64,000 nucleotides of DNA from Microvirga terricola (GCF_011777495.1 NZ_JAATJS010000002.1:620001-684000); one strand, 5' to 3'. Counted from the stretch's first letter, positions 39,946 through 50,389 are shown. Program-made: numbers and translations. The notes: generated from the letters alone by a model not told the origin.

Positions 39946-41718
39946 ATGAGCGAGACGATGACCGGAGCCGAAATGGTGATCCGAGCCCTGCAGGACCAGG
40001 GAGTCGAGCATATTTTCGGTTACCCGGGCGGCGCGGTACTCCCCATCTACGACGCCCTTTTCCATCAGGAGGCCGTCAAGCACATCCTCGTGCGGCACGA
40101 GCAGGCCGCCCTGCATGCGGCGGAGGGCTACGCCCGCTCCTCTGGCAAAGTCGGCGTGGCTTTGGTGACCTCCGGTCCCGGCGCAACGAACGCGGTGACG
40201 GGGCTTGCCGATGCGATGATGGATTCGATCCCGCTGGTCTGCATCACGGGGCAGGTGCCGACCCACCTCATCGGCTCGGATGCATTCCAGGAGTGCGACA
40301 CGGTTGGCATTACGCGCCATTGCACGAAGCACAACTATCTCGTGAAATCGATCGATGAGCTGCCGCGCATCTTGCACGAGGCCTTCTACGTTGCTGCCAA
40401 CGGGCGTCCGGGCCCGGTGGTCATCGACCTGCCGAAGGACATCCAGTTCAAATCGGCACCCTATGTTCGTCCGACCAACAACCAGCACAAGACCTATCGC
40501 CCGACCGTGAAGGGCGACATGGACAAGATCCGCGCTGCCGTCGAGCTGATGGCGAACGCGAAGCGTCCGATCTTTTATACCGGCGGCGGCGTCATCAATT
40601 CCGGGCCCCACGCATCGGCCCTGTTGCGCGAACTGGCGCAGCTCACGGGCTTCCCAGTGACGTCGACCTTGATGGGCCTTGGCGCTTATCCTGCTTCCGA
40701 CCGGCAGTTTCTCGGCATGGTCGGCATGCACGGCACCTACGAGTCTAATCTCGCGATGCATGAGTGCGACGTGATGATCAATATCGGCGCGCGTTTCGAT
40801 GACCGCGTCACTGGCCGCCTCGATGCCTTCTCGCCTTATTCCAAGCGCATCCATGTGGACATCGACCCGTCCTCGATCAACAAGAACGTCAAGGTTGATA
40901 TTCCGATCATTGGTGACTGTGCTCATGTGCTGGAGGACATGGTGCGCCTGTGGCGCCAGACCGCGCAGCAGGTGGACAAGGTCGCCCTGAAGGATTGGTG
41001 GAACAAGATCGAGGGCTGGCGCCAACGCAATTGCCTAGCCTACCGCAGCTCGTCCGACGTGATCATGCCGCAATACGCGGTTCAGCGCCTCTACGAGCTG
41101 ACCAAGGATCGCGAAACCTACGTCACGACTGAGGTCGGACAGCACCAGATGTTCGCCGCTCAGTACTTCCGGTTCGAGGAGCCGAACCGTTGGATGACCT
41201 CCGGCGGCCACGGAACCATGGGCTATGGCCTGCCCGCTGCGATCGGTGCACAATTGGCGCATCCGAACGCGCTCGTCATCGACATCGCCGGCGAAGCCTC
41301 GATTCAGATGATGTTGCAGGAAATGTCGACGGCCATGCAATATCGCCTGCCGGTGAAGATCTTCATCCTGAACAATCAGTTCATGGGGATGATCCGCCAG
41401 TGGCAGGATCTGCTGCATGGCGGACGTCACTCCGAAAGCTATTCGGATTCGCTGCCGGACTTCGTGAAACTTGCAGAAGCTTATGGCGGTGTCGGCATTC
41501 GCTGCGACAAGCCGGCCGATCTCGATGCGGCGATCATGGAGATGATCAACATCAACAAACCGGTGATCTTCGACTGTGTCGTTCACAAGACCGAGAACTG
41601 CTTCCCGATGATCCCATCGGGCAAGGCGCACAACGAAATGCTGCTCAACGACTATCTCGGCGAAACCGGAACCGACATCGGTTCCGTCATCGACGAGAAG
41701 GGCAAGATGCTGGTGTAA
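39946..41718 (+). CDS. ilvB: Acetolactate synthase, large catalytic subunit
   Basis: The thiamine-diphosphate and FAD enzyme of the first common step of branched-chain amino acid synthesis. The 590-residue product has [14 protein letters not shown] and the catalytic Glu in [16 protein letters not shown] (N-terminal), FAD-domain region [15 protein letters not shown], and the ThDP-binding region [16 protein letters not shown] ... [11 protein letters not shown]. It is preceded by a leader-peptide attenuator and followed, after a hairpin, by the regulatory subunit gene. Confidence 0.96.
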   Translation: MSETMTGAEMVIRALQDQGVEHIFGYPGGAVLPIYDALFHQEAVKHILVRHEQAALHAAEGYARSSGKVGVALVTSGPGATNAVTGLADAMMDSIPLVCITGQVPTHLIGSDAFQECDTVGITRHCTKHNYLVKSIDELPRILHEAFYVAANGRPGPVVIDLPKDIQFKSAPYVRPTNNQHKTYRPTVKGDMDKIRAAVELMANAKRPIFYTGGGVINSGPHASALLRELAQLTGFPVTSTLMGLGAYPASDRQFLGMVGMHGTYESNLAMHECDVMINIGARFDDRVTGRLDAFSPYSKRIHVDIDPSSINKNVKVDIPIIGDCAHVLEDMVRLWRQTAQQVDKVALKDWWNKIEGWRQRNCLAYRSSSDVIMPQYAVQRLYELTKDRETYVTTEVGQHQMFAAQYFRFEEPNRWMTSGGHGTMGYGLPAAIGAQLAHPNALVIDIAGEASIQMMLQEMSTAMQYRLPVKIFILNNQFMGMIRQWQDLLHGGRHSESYSDSLPDFVKLAEAYGGVGIRCDKPADLDAAIMEMININKPVIFDCVVHKTENCFPMIPSGKAHNEMLLNDYLGETGTDIGSVIDEKGKMLV

Positions 41719-41731
41719 TTTTGAGCAAAAA

Positions 41732-41753
41732 CCCCTCTCCAGCCGGAGAGGGG
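41732..41753. repeat. Hairpin between ilvB and ilvN
   Basis: CCCCTCTCC (41732-41740) and GGAGAGGGG (41745-41753) form a perfect 9-bp stem with loop AGCC. There is no T run, so it is not an obvious terminator. It may stabilise or partially attenuate the transcript, adjusting the ilvB:ilvN ratio; short repeats of this form are also common between genes in GC-rich alphaproteobacteria. Confidence 0.5.
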
Positions 41754-41790
41754 AAAGACCTGGAACGCTAGCCGAAAAAATTCACGAACC

Positions 41791-42333
41791 ATGATTCAAA
41801 TGAGCACCCATTACCCCGACGCGACCCGCATCGAACCCATCAACCGGCACACGTTGGCCGTCGTCGTCGACAACGAGCCGGGTGTCCTTGCCCGCATCGC
41901 GGGCCTGTTTTCGGGGCGCGGCTACAACATCGAGAGCCTGACGGTCACGGAGACGGAACACGAGGCTCACATCTCGCGCATCACCATCGTGACGGCGGGC
42001 ACCAACAGCATCATCGAGCAGATCAAGAGCCATCTCGAGCGCCTCGTGCCGGTACATCGGGTCGTCGACCTAACGCTGACCGGCGAGGCGGTGGAGCGCG
42101 AGCTTTGCTTGGTGAAGGTGGTCGGTAAGGGCGATCACCGTGTGGAGGCTATGCGGTTGGCTTCCGCCTTCGGCGCGCGGACCTTGGATGCCACGCTGAC
42201 CTCGTTCGTCTACGAACTCACGGGCACGACGGATGAGGTCGAGCGCTTCATCAAGCTCATGACGGCGGTCGGCCTCGTGGAAGTCTCACGCACCGGCGTC
42301 GCCGCCATGGCGCGCGGGGCGGATGGGATGTAG
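41791..42333 (+). CDS. ilvN: Acetolactate synthase, small regulatory subunit
   Basis: The ACT-domain subunit gives activation and valine feedback inhibition to IlvB. The 180-residue protein shows the ACT start RHTLAVVVDNEPGVLARIAGLFSGRGYNIESL near 20-50 and the second domain from about 95 (ELCLVKVVGKGDHRVEAMRLA). An ATG at 41803 is an alternative start. Its stop codon directly abuts the stop of the convergent DUF924 gene. Confidence 0.95.
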   Translation: MIQMSTHYPDATRIEPINRHTLAVVVDNEPGVLARIAGLFSGRGYNIESLTVTETEHEAHISRITIVTAGTNSIIEQIKSHLERLVPVHRVVDLTLTGEAVERELCLVKVVGKGDHRVEAMRLASAFGARTLDATLTSFVYELTGTTDEVERFIKLMTAVGLVEVSRTGVAAMARGADGM

Positions 42334-42879
42334 TCACCCCCTGAAGTCGCTCTCCTTCAAAAACGCTTCCTCTTCCGTCGTTGTCATTCGCTCCAGAATG
42401 ACGTTGCGGTGCGGGAAGCGGCCGAAGCGGGCGACGATGTCGTGATGGTGGCGTGCCCATTTGAGCGAGTCCTCTCCGAGGGTTTCGTTCAAGGCCACCG
42501 AGCGTTTCTGATCCTGCAAGGATTCGGAATGCATGAACGGCAGGTAGAAGAAACGGCGGAGTTCCGGCTCCGCCTGCCGGTCAAAGCCTTTCTCGATAGC
42601 CCTTTGGGCTACGAGAACGGCAGCTGGATCGGTTTTGTAGACGTCCGGCGTTCCGCGGAACATGTTTCGCGGGAATTGGTCGAGAAGGAGAACGACGGCA
42701 AGCGCCCCGTCAGGGGTGGCTTCCCACGAAGTGAGAGCGTCCTGCGCAACAGCTTCATAGGTGGGAAGGAAGCGAGTCCGGCAGGCGTGATCGAAGGCAT
42801 CGTCCTTTGAGAACCACTTGTCGGGCCCGGCTTCGCGCCAAAAGGAGAGGACTTCATCGGGAGTGGCGAGACGCTGCAT
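42334..42879 (-). CDS. DUF924 family protein
   Basis: The 181-residue protein matches DUF924: the start PDEVLSFWREAGPDKWFSKDDAFD, the core VVLLLDQFPRNMFRGTP and the segment FYLPFMHSESLQDQ are characteristic. It is predicted to be helical, TPR-like and cytosolic. No biochemical function is established to my knowledge. It ends immediately against the ilvN stop on the other strand. Confidence 0.88.
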   Translation of the reverse strand: MQRLATPDEVLSFWREAGPDKWFSKDDAFDHACRTRFLPTYEAVAQDALTSWEATPDGALAVVLLLDQFPRNMFRGTPDVYKTDPAAVLVAQRAIEKGFDRQAEPELRRFFYLPFMHSESLQDQKRSVALNETLGEDSLKWARHHHDIVARFGRFPHRNVILERMTTTEEEAFLKESDFRG

Positions 42880-42965
42880 GGCTTGTCCGTCGGTGGTTTC
42901 GGTTCTCCCGCCTATTTAAGGTGTCGGGGAGAGTTTTTCACTCTCCGGTTCCGGATCGCTCGTAG

Positions 42966-44180
<1,215 letters not shown>

Positions 44181-44200
44181 TTGCCGGACAGGCAAACGAA

Positions 44201-44227
44201 AAGGGGCGGGTTTTCCGCCCCTTTTTT
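44201..44227 (+). terminator. Rho-independent terminator after ilvC
   Basis: Stem AAGGGGCGG (44201-44209) / CCGCCCCTT (44215-44223), loop GTTTT, followed by a run of T to 44227. It lies 20 bases after the ilvC stop. Confidence 0.85.
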
Positions 44228-44247
44228 GTTTCCCGTTCCGGTGTGGC

Positions 44248-44592
44248 TTAGAGGCCGTAGCGGAGGAGGATGACGACGGCTCCGAGAATGCAGAGAACCG
44301 GGGCAAGCCGCTCGACGCGGTGCTTGAAGAACGCGAAGATGCCCCAGCACACCAGGAGCGCGAGGCACAGTCGCCATAAGCTCTGGGCCAGATAGTCGAT
44401 GCCTGTCATACCCGGTGCAGAGCCGCCCGAGGTCCAACTCTCCGTCATCCAGATGATGGAATAGGCGATGCCGGCGATCCACCAGCCGTAGTGGCGCCAT
44501 GAGAGGGGAAGGCCGGTGAGGCCCGTCGCCTCGTCCTCGGCCGTGGAATCATCGTCGTACCAATGATTTCGATTGTGCGAATGTTGATGCAT
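44248..44592 (-). CDS. Hypothetical small membrane protein
   Basis: A 114-residue protein of unknown family. The N-terminus is His/Asp-rich (MHQHSHNRNHWYDDDST), which could bind metal. It is followed by WRHYGWWIAGIAYSIIWM (first hydrophobic segment, about 33-50), then helices at about 70-88 and 96-112. The reading frame is well isolated and ends near the ilvC terminator. No ribosome-binding site of note was seen at its start. Confidence 0.6.
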   Translation of the reverse strand: MHQHSHNRNHWYDDDSTAEDEATGLTGLPLSWRHYGWWIAGIAYSIIWMTESWTSGGSAPGMTGIDYLAQSLWRLCLALLVCWGIFAFFKHRVERLAPVLCILGAVVILLRYGL

Positions 44593-44732
44593 AATGTTAC
44601 TTCTGAAATGCTGCAGTGAGCATTGAGTAACATTGTTCGCAGCTTCCGGCCCCGCACGAACGGGGAGGGTCAGTCAAAAAATCTGACGAACGTTAGGGAA
44701 TCCGGTCTGTTGCCTTAGGGCAATCGGGCAAA

Positions 44733-45254
44733 TCACCAAAGCAGATACTGTGCCAATCCTGCTCCCGGCGCGAGAATCGCGAAGGCCCACACGGAGGCGG
44801 ATGCGAGGTTGGCGGCCTGGAACAAGAGGCCCGGCATCAGGAAAATCCCGGCGATCAGCGCGACCACCGCGCGGGTCGGGCCGAAGAAGCGGCCGAAGAA
44901 GATGGCCCACGGCCCGAGCCGATGAAAGAACGCCTCGCCGCGCACCGCAAGGTGAGGGTGCTGGGACAACGGCCAGAGGTGATAGGCCGATTCCTTGAAA
45001 TGGCGACCGACTTCGTAAGAAACCCAATTGCCGCAGACCGCGCCGATGGCCGCGCCGAGCCATGTCTGCCAGAACGGGATCTCCGCAGCCGCGAGAACGA
45101 ACCCCACCGTGATCATGATGGTCATGGTCGGCAGGACCAACGAGACGAACGCGAGCGACTCGCCGAACGTCATGAGCGCGAGAAGGAAGGGGGCATAAGC
45201 CTGGTGATTGCGCACGAAATCGACGATGGCGGTCTTGATGCTCGCGAAGTCCAT
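44733..45254 (-). CDS. DedA family membrane protein
   Basis: The 173-residue polytopic protein has the DedA/SNARE-associated signature: FGESLAFVSLVLPTMTIMITVG near 27-48, GAAIGAVCGNWVSYEVGRHF near 67-86 and FFGRFFGPTRAVVALIAGIF near 118-137. Family members act in membrane homeostasis as proton-dependent lipid flippases or transporters. It appears monocistronic and diverges from pdxY. Confidence 0.88.
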   Translation of the reverse strand: MDFASIKTAIVDFVRNHQAYAPFLLALMTFGESLAFVSLVLPTMTIMITVGFVLAAAEIPFWQTWLGAAIGAVCGNWVSYEVGRHFKESAYHLWPLSQHPHLAVRGEAFFHRLGPWAIFFGRFFGPTRAVVALIAGIFLMPGLLFQAANLASASVWAFAILAPGAGLAQYLLW

Positions 45255-45400
45255 GAAGGCTCCAACCTGTCCTCTCCGGGAAGAGGGTTTATCTTTGGCG
45301 GAAGAGGGTATTCATTCATTCTGATGAATTCGATCGCATTCCGCAATTTGATGCGCAGCCGCCGACGCGCTAACCGGAATCGTGCAGCGAGGTTCTGGCT

Positions 45401-46249
45401 ATGAATGTTCTCTCGATTCAATCCCATGTCGCTTATGGTCACGTCGGCAACGCATCCGCTGTCTTTCCCATGCAGCGATTGGGGGTCGAGGTGTGGCCGA
45501 TCCACACCGTGCAGTTCTCGAACCATACCGGTTATGGCTCGTGGAAGGGCCGCGTCTTCGACGGACCGGCCATCGAAGAGTTGCTTGATGGCATCGCCGA
45601 TCGGGGTGTGCTGGAGCGCTGCAACGGGGTGCTTTCCGGCTATATGGGGTCGGCCGATATCGGCAATGCGATCCTTTCCGCTGTCGGGCGTGTCCGCGCG
45701 CTCAATCCGGATGCGCTCTATTGCTGCGATCCGGTGATCGGCGATGTGGGGCGCGGCATCTTCGTCCGTCCCGGCATTCCGGAATTCATGCGCGATCAGG
45801 CGGTCCAGGCTGCCGATATCGTGACGCCGAACCAGTTCGAGCTCGATTTTCTGTCGGGCCGGACGACGGGGACCTTGAACGAGGTAAAGCAGGCGGTGAG
45901 CGAGGTGCAGGCGCTGGGTCCGAAAGCCGTCCTGGTGACCTCCGTCGAAACCCGCGAGACGCCCTCCGACGCGGTTGATCTGATCGCCGGCGAGGCAGGC
46001 CGCTTCTGGCGGGTGCGGACGCCCAAGCTGGGCGTCTCGGTCAACGGTGCGGGCGATGCGATTGCTGCGCTGTTCTTCGTCCATTACGCGCGCAGCCGTT
46101 CCGCGGCGAAGGCGCTCGCGGAAGCCTCGGCTTCCGTCTACGGCCTGTTGAAGCGCACGGAGGAGGCGGGCTCCCGCGAGATCCTCACGATTGCGGCGCA
46201 GGACGAATTCGTATCTCCGACCTACCGCTTCAACACCGAGGAAGTTTGA
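45401..46249 (+). CDS. pdxY: Pyridoxal kinase PdxY-type
   Basis: The 282-residue ribokinase-superfamily enzyme phosphorylates pyridoxal to PLP in the salvage pathway. Motifs: VLSIQSHVAYGHVGNASAVFPMQ at the start (substrate loop), NGVLSGYMGS, YCCDPVIGD, DIVTPNQFELDFLSG and the anion hole with catalytic Asp in VNGAGDAIAALFF. phzF begins 4 bases after the stop and nudix overlaps phzF, so the three form an operon. Confidence 0.93.
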   Translation: MNVLSIQSHVAYGHVGNASAVFPMQRLGVEVWPIHTVQFSNHTGYGSWKGRVFDGPAIEELLDGIADRGVLERCNGVLSGYMGSADIGNAILSAVGRVRALNPDALYCCDPVIGDVGRGIFVRPGIPEFMRDQAVQAADIVTPNQFELDFLSGRTTGTLNEVKQAVSEVQALGPKAVLVTSVETRETPSDAVDLIAGEAGRFWRVRTPKLGVSVNGAGDAIAALFFVHYARSRSAAKALAEASASVYGLLKRTEEAGSREILTIAAQDEFVSPTYRFNTEEV

Positions 46250-46253
46250 GCCC

Positions 46254-47159
46254 ATGTCTCGCCGCTATGTGACCCTCGACGTCTTTACCAAAAAGCCATT
46301 CACCGGGAATCCTCTGGCCGTGGTTCTCGACTCGCAGGGTCTCGATACGGACGAGATGCAGACCATCGCCAAGGAGTTCAATCTCTCCGAGACGGTCTTC
46401 GTGGCGCCGCCCACCGACCCGCGCCATCGCGCCGATATCCGCATCTTTACGCCGGGGCGGGAATTGCCTTTCGCCGGTCACCCGACCGTCGGTACCGCAG
46501 TGCTTCTGGCGCTCCTCGACCGCAAGGGTGAGAAGGGCGCCGTCGCTTTCGGCTTGAAGGAGCAGGTGGGCGTGGTTCCTTGTGCGGTCGAGGTCGAGAG
46601 CGCCGTGATGGGCATGGCGCGGTTCCGGCTTCCGCGCCTTCCCACGACATGGGGGGATGGCAAGGAGACAAGCGACTGCGCCTGGGCGCTCGGGCTCGAT
46701 CCAAAGGAGATTGGCTTCGACCGCCATGTGCCGAGCCGCCATTCGGGCGGCGTCGCTTACGATCTGCTCCCGGTGGCATCGCTCGATGCGCTGGCACGCT
46801 CGAAGCCGCAGGGCGAGGCCTTTGACAAGGCGTTCAGTGACAGCGACCACCCGGCCGCCTATGTCTATGCGCGTGTTCCTGGTGCGACCGGACTTCGTTT
46901 CCGCGCGCGCATGTTCGGTCCCGGAATGGGCATTGCCGAGGACCCCGCGACCGGATCCGCGGTCGCGGCGTTTGCGGGTACGCTCATGCAATGCGAGCCG
47001 CTTGGTGATGGCGAGCACGACATCGTCATCGAGCAGGGCGTCGAAATGGGCCGCCCGAGCGAGATCGCCCTGCAGATGGTGATCGAGAAAGGGGCGCTCG
47101 TTTCCGCCGAGATCGGCGGCCATGCGATCATGGTCAGCCGCGGAGAGCTTTTGGGATGA
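46254..47159 (+). CDS. PhzF-family isomerase/epimerase-like protein
   Basis: The 301-residue protein belongs to the PhzF/diaminopimelate-epimerase-like fold. Seen are YVTLDVFTKKPFTGNPLAVV, the catalytic Glu in FNLSETVFV, TPGRELPFAGHPTVGTA and the GIAEDPATGSAVAAFAG loop of the second half. PhzF proper isomerises a phenazine precursor; no phenazine genes are near, so the substrate is unknown. It begins 4 bases after pdxY and overlaps the Nudix gene by 4 bases. Confidence 0.9.
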   Translation: MSRRYVTLDVFTKKPFTGNPLAVVLDSQGLDTDEMQTIAKEFNLSETVFVAPPTDPRHRADIRIFTPGRELPFAGHPTVGTAVLLALLDRKGEKGAVAFGLKEQVGVVPCAVEVESAVMGMARFRLPRLPTTWGDGKETSDCAWALGLDPKEIGFDRHVPSRHSGGVAYDLLPVASLDALARSKPQGEAFDKAFSDSDHPAAYVYARVPGATGLRFRARMFGPGMGIAEDPATGSAVAAFAGTLMQCEPLGDGEHDIVIEQGVEMGRPSEIALQMVIEKGALVSAEIGGHAIMVSRGELLG

Positions 47160-47887
47160 ATCAGGCCGTTCGCATGACGCGGGACGTGAAGATCACCCGG
47201 GTCGCCGACGTGAAGGCTCGCTTCGAGCCTTTGGACTGGCCGTGGGCGAAGCAGAACCAGGACGAGATTGCGGCCAACTGGCAGCGCCGCCTCCAAAAGA
47301 CGCCCAAGATGTTCAACGGGCGCGTGCTGCTGTTGCGCGACATCGAGGTGATGCCGGAGCTGTGCCGCAACACCTACTTTGAGGTCGATTACGCCGACAT
47401 GCTTGGCTGGATCGATCTGGGCCATCCCGATCCTACCATCGCCAACGGGTTTGCCATGGGCGCGCTGCGCGGGTCCGATGGAGCCTTCATCTGCGGCGTC
47501 ATGAGCGGCGACACGGCCAACGGGGGGCGCGTCTATTTTCCCGCCGGAACGCCCGACCGGGCCGATATGCAGCCTGACGGCTCGGTCGATCTCGCAACCA
47601 GCCTGACCCGCGAGCTTTTCGAGGAGACCGGGCTGTCGGAGGCCGATTATCACGTCGAGGACGAGTGGATCGTCGTGCAGCGCTGGCCCGCTATCGCGCT
47701 GATGCGCATGGTCACGCTTTATGTCCCGGCGGAGGAGGGGGCGAGGCTTATTCGCGCCAATATCGCCGCCCAGGACGAGCCCGAATTGTCGGATGTCCGG
47801 ATCATCCGTGGGGCAGGGGACATCGACCCGCAACGGATGCCGCTTTTCCTGCAGTCGTTCTTCCGCTGGAGCTTCGATCAGCGATAA
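47156..47887 (+). CDS. Nudix hydrolase-like protein
   Basis: The 243-residue protein contains a Nudix box core, LTRELFEETGLSE (REx2EExG), at about residues 148-160. An upstream extension with strands and helices (MFNGRVLLLRDIEV ... GWIDLGHPDPTIANGFAMGALRGSDG) is longer than in a minimal Nudix enzyme, and the box lacks the canonical first Gly spacing in an obvious form. The substrate is unknown. It is the third gene of the pdxY-phzF-nudix operon, which suggests a small-molecule salvage or repair role, but that is inference. Confidence 0.8.
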   Translation: MNQAVRMTRDVKITRVADVKARFEPLDWPWAKQNQDEIAANWQRRLQKTPKMFNGRVLLLRDIEVMPELCRNTYFEVDYADMLGWIDLGHPDPTIANGFAMGALRGSDGAFICGVMSGDTANGGRVYFPAGTPDRADMQPDGSVDLATSLTRELFEETGLSEADYHVEDEWIVVQRWPAIALMRMVTLYVPAEEGARLIRANIAAQDEPELSDVRIIRGAGDIDPQRMPLFLQSFFRWSFDQR

Positions 47888-47954
47888 GCCGTACCGGCGG
47901 CGCGACAGGTTCTGTCGCGGTGGCAAGTTTCCGCTTTTCGGATGTTGCATTCGC

Positions 47955-47983
47955 TTGCCATCGGCCCGAAGCGCCTTTACAAA
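47955..47983 (+). promoter_or_regulatory. Candidate promoter of the leuA leader
   Basis: TTGCCA (47955-47960) and TACAAA (47978-47983) are 17 bases apart, about 50 bases before the leader peptide start. The -10 is weak. Confidence 0.3.
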
Positions 47984-48035
47984 CGGCGCATCGATCGCGG
48001 CATGGGTCCGCGACGTTCAGGAGGAACGGGAAGCG

Positions 48036-48131
48036 ATGTCCATCGGCTCCCCCAGCGCAATGACGATCAGCCCCGCTTTCGCGGCCGGTCGCGCGCGCCT
48101 CCTTGGCCTCCTTCTCCTTAGTCGCCCCTGA
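48036..48131 (+). CDS. leu leader peptide (attenuation of leuA)
   Basis: A 31-residue ORF begins at 48036 behind GGAGGA. It ends RARLLGLLLLSRP: six Leu in seven residues, from codons of the CTC, CTT and TTA types, immediately before the stop. This is the hallmark of a leucine-sensing leader peptide. An internal ATG at 48060 would give a 23-residue form. The stop overlaps a long-range hairpin that can form before leuA. Confidence 0.7.
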   Translation: MSIGSPSAMTISPAFAAGRARLLGLLLLSRP

Positions 48132-48167
48132 GGGTCGGCTGGGCGTTGCCGCCTGGGCTCTCAGGGG
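48125..48167 (+). promoter_or_regulatory. Candidate leuA attenuator hairpin
   Basis: CCCCTGAG (48125-48132), which includes the leader stop codon, is exactly complementary to CTCAGGGG (48160-48167). A stalled ribosome on the Leu codons would cover the left arm. The following T run is short (TTT), so whether it is an intrinsic terminator or acts with a downstream structure is unclear. Confidence 0.5.
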
Positions 48168-48244
48168 TTTCGAGAACAGGAAACCAATCTTGAGCGGCAC
48201 CATGCTTGGCATTCGGGTCGCTCACCCCGAGAAGGACTTTTAGA

Positions 48245-49810
48245 ATGACCGCTTCTTCCGCCGCCGGCTCTTCCAAAGACCGCGTATTGATCTTCGACAC
48301 CACCCTGCGCGACGGCGAGCAATGCCCCGGCGCGACCATGACGCTGGAAGAGAAGCTCGAGGTGGCCGACCTGCTCGATGCCATGGGCGTCGACATCATC
48401 GAGGCGGGCTTCCCCATTGCCTCCAACGGCGATTTCGAGGCCGTGTCCCTCATCGCCAAGCGCATCAAGAACGCGACCGTCGCGGGTCTCGCCCGCGCCA
48501 TTTCCGCCGACATCGCCCGCGCCGGTGAGGCCGTGCGTCACGCGGCCCGGCCGCGCATCCACACCTTCGTCTCCACCTCGCCGATCCATTTGGCGCACCA
48601 GATGCGTAAGACGGAAGAGGAGGTGCTGGAGATCATCACCAAGACGGTGACCCAGGCCCGCAACCTCGTCGACAACATCGAGTGGTCGGCGATGGATGCC
48701 ACGCGCACGCCCATCGACTATCTGTGCCGCTGCGTGGATGCCGCCATCAAGGCCGGCGCCACCACCATCAACCTGCCCGACACCGTGGGCTATGCGACGC
48801 CGGATGAATATCGCGCCATGTTCAAGGCGGTGCGCGAGCGCGTGCCGAATGCGGACAAGGCGATCTTCTCCGCCCATTGCCACAACGATCTCGGCCTCGC
48901 GGTCGCGAACTCGCTGGCAGCTTTGGAAGGCGGCGCGCGGCAGATCGAATGCACCCTCAACGGCATCGGCGAGCGCGCGGGCAATGCGGCGCTGGAAGAA
49001 GTCGTGATGGCGATCAAGACCCGCGGCGACGTGCTGCCCTACGAGACCGGCATCGAAGCCACGATGCTGACGCGCGCCTCGAAGCTCGCGTCCGCCGCCA
49101 CCTCGTTCCCGGTGCAGTACAACAAGGCCATCGTGGGCCGGAACGCCTTCGCGCATGAAAGCGGCATCCACCAGGACGGCATGCTGAAGAACGCGCAGAC
49201 CTACGAGATCATGACGCCGGAGAGCGTCGGCGTGTCCAAGACCTCGCTCGTCATGGGCAAGCATTCGGGCCGCGCGGCGTTCCGCAACAAGCTGGAAGAG
49301 CTGGGCTACAGCCTGTCCGACAACCAGTTCCAGGATGCGTTCGAGCGTTTCAAGGATCTCGCCGACCGCAAGAAGCACGTCTACGACGAGGATATCGAGG
49401 CGCTGGTCGACCAGAACATCGCCACCGCCCATGACCGCATCAAGCTGGTGTCGCTCTCCATCGTCGCCGGCACGCGCGGCCCGCAGCGCGCCACCATGCG
49501 CCTCCAGGTCGACGGCAAGACCGTGATCGAGGAGCAGGAGGGCAACGGCCCGGTGGATGCCACCTTCAACGCCATCAAGGCGCTGGTGCCGCACGAGGCC
49601 GTGCTGGAGCTTTATCAGGTCCACGCCGTGACCGAGGGCACCGATGCGCAGGCGGAAGTCTCCGTGCGCCTCTCGGCGGATGGCCGCAGCGTCACCGCCC
49701 GCGCCGCCGACCCGGACACGCTCGTCGCTTCCGCCCAGGCCTATCTCGGCGCGCTCAACAAGCTGTTGAGCCGGGGCGCTCGCCTGCACGCGCAACACGC
49801 GGCTGAATAA
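48245..49810 (+). CDS. leuA: 2-isopropylmalate synthase
   Basis: LeuA makes 2-isopropylmalate, the first committed step of leucine synthesis. The ATG at 48245 behind GAGAAGGA gives 521 residues. The catalytic start [15 protein letters not shown] lies at 18-32 and the metal motif [14 protein letters not shown] at about 206-219. The [15 protein letters not shown]-like segment is [15 protein letters not shown] here, and the C-terminal allosteric dimer domain runs from about 390 ([15 protein letters not shown]). It is preceded by a leucine-rich leader peptide and followed by a terminator. Confidence 0.97.
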   Translation: MTASSAAGSSKDRVLIFDTTLRDGEQCPGATMTLEEKLEVADLLDAMGVDIIEAGFPIASNGDFEAVSLIAKRIKNATVAGLARAISADIARAGEAVRHAARPRIHTFVSTSPIHLAHQMRKTEEEVLEIITKTVTQARNLVDNIEWSAMDATRTPIDYLCRCVDAAIKAGATTINLPDTVGYATPDEYRAMFKAVRERVPNADKAIFSAHCHNDLGLAVANSLAALEGGARQIECTLNGIGERAGNAALEEVVMAIKTRGDVLPYETGIEATMLTRASKLASAATSFPVQYNKAIVGRNAFAHESGIHQDGMLKNAQTYEIMTPESVGVSKTSLVMGKHSGRAAFRNKLEELGYSLSDNQFQDAFERFKDLADRKKHVYDEDIEALVDQNIATAHDRIKLVSLSIVAGTRGPQRATMRLQVDGKTVIEEQEGNGPVDATFNAIKALVPHEAVLELYQVHAVTEGTDAQAEVSVRLSADGRSVTARAADPDTLVASAQAYLGALNKLLSRGARLHAQHAAE

Positions 49811-49836
49811 ACCTTCGAGAACGAAACACCGGATCA

Positions 49837-49864
49837 GGGCTCGCTCGGCGAGCCCTTTTCTTTT
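49837..49864 (+). terminator. Rho-independent terminator after leuA
   Basis: Stem GGGCTCGC (49837-49844) / GCGAGCCC (49848-49855) with loop TCG is followed by TTTTCTTTT. It lies 26 bases after the leuA stop. Confidence 0.85.
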
Positions 49865-49876
49865 GGCGCACCTCTT

Positions 49877-49966
49877 CGTCATCCCCGGGCTTGTCCCGGG
49901 GATCCACGTCTTTGTCGGCGGCCGCGTCTCAAGACGTGGATGGCCGGATCAAGTCCGGCCATGACG
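49877..49966. repeat. Composite palindromic intergenic repeat
   Basis: The element is bounded by CGTCAT and ATGACG. It contains CCCCGGG-CTTGT-CCCGGGG, then ATCCACGTCTT (49902-49912) inverted as AAGACGTGGAT (49931-49941), then GGCCGGA-TCAAG-TCCGGCC. Mosaic repeats of this form are scattered between genes in many Hyphomicrobiales. It is a nested hairpin structure with no coding potential. Confidence 0.7.
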
Positions 49967-50374
49967 GGTGGGAGCCGTGTGGAATTCCTGTTCCCCTGAG
50001 ATGTCAAAGAGCAAGCGCCTTCGGGCTCGGAGCAGGACTGCTCCGGGCCTGAAGGGCAATCGAGGGAGGCGCGGTGTGCGGTCCGGCTCGATGGCAGAGT
50101 GTTAAGGAGAGCCGGCTGGCACCCCGCGCACGGTTCTTTTAGGCGGACAGGCGGCGTTGGCTCCTGAACTGGCCGTGGCGGAACCGCCAGCAAGGACGGA
50201 ACGGCCACGCACCTGCCTGAGCCCTCAGCTGATGCCTGGGCCTCCCGCCGGGTGGGGGTGCGTTTCCCCCAGCCGCGGGACCGTGCCCGACCCCACAATT
50301 CACGACGCCTCGCGAGCGCGCCCCTCATTGGGCCGGGACACCCCATACATGGCTCATGTTGGGAATGTTGTCAA
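49967..50374. other. Gene-poor left flank of the DGQHR-Dam island
   Basis: About 400 GC-rich bases without a convincing gene or recognised RNA. Short complementary stretches exist (for example CGGGCTCGGAGCAG / CTGCTCCGGGCC near 50025-50055), but no tRNA or known ncRNA shape was found. No integrase or att-like repeat was identified. The composition changes to AT-richer right after about 50,360. Confidence 0.3.
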
Positions 50375-50389
50375 GAACAAAATAAGAAC
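50375..50389. promoter_or_regulatory. LexA (SOS) box, alphaproteobacterial type
   Basis: The sequence GAAC-AAAATAA-GAAC is a perfect GAAC-N7-GAAC, i.e. GTTC-N7-GTTC on the other strand, the established LexA operator of alphaproteobacteria. A TTGTCA at 50368-50373 could be an overlapping -35 element. It lies 139 bases before the DGQHR gene with no other gene between, so damage-inducible control of the island is suggested. Confidence 0.55.
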
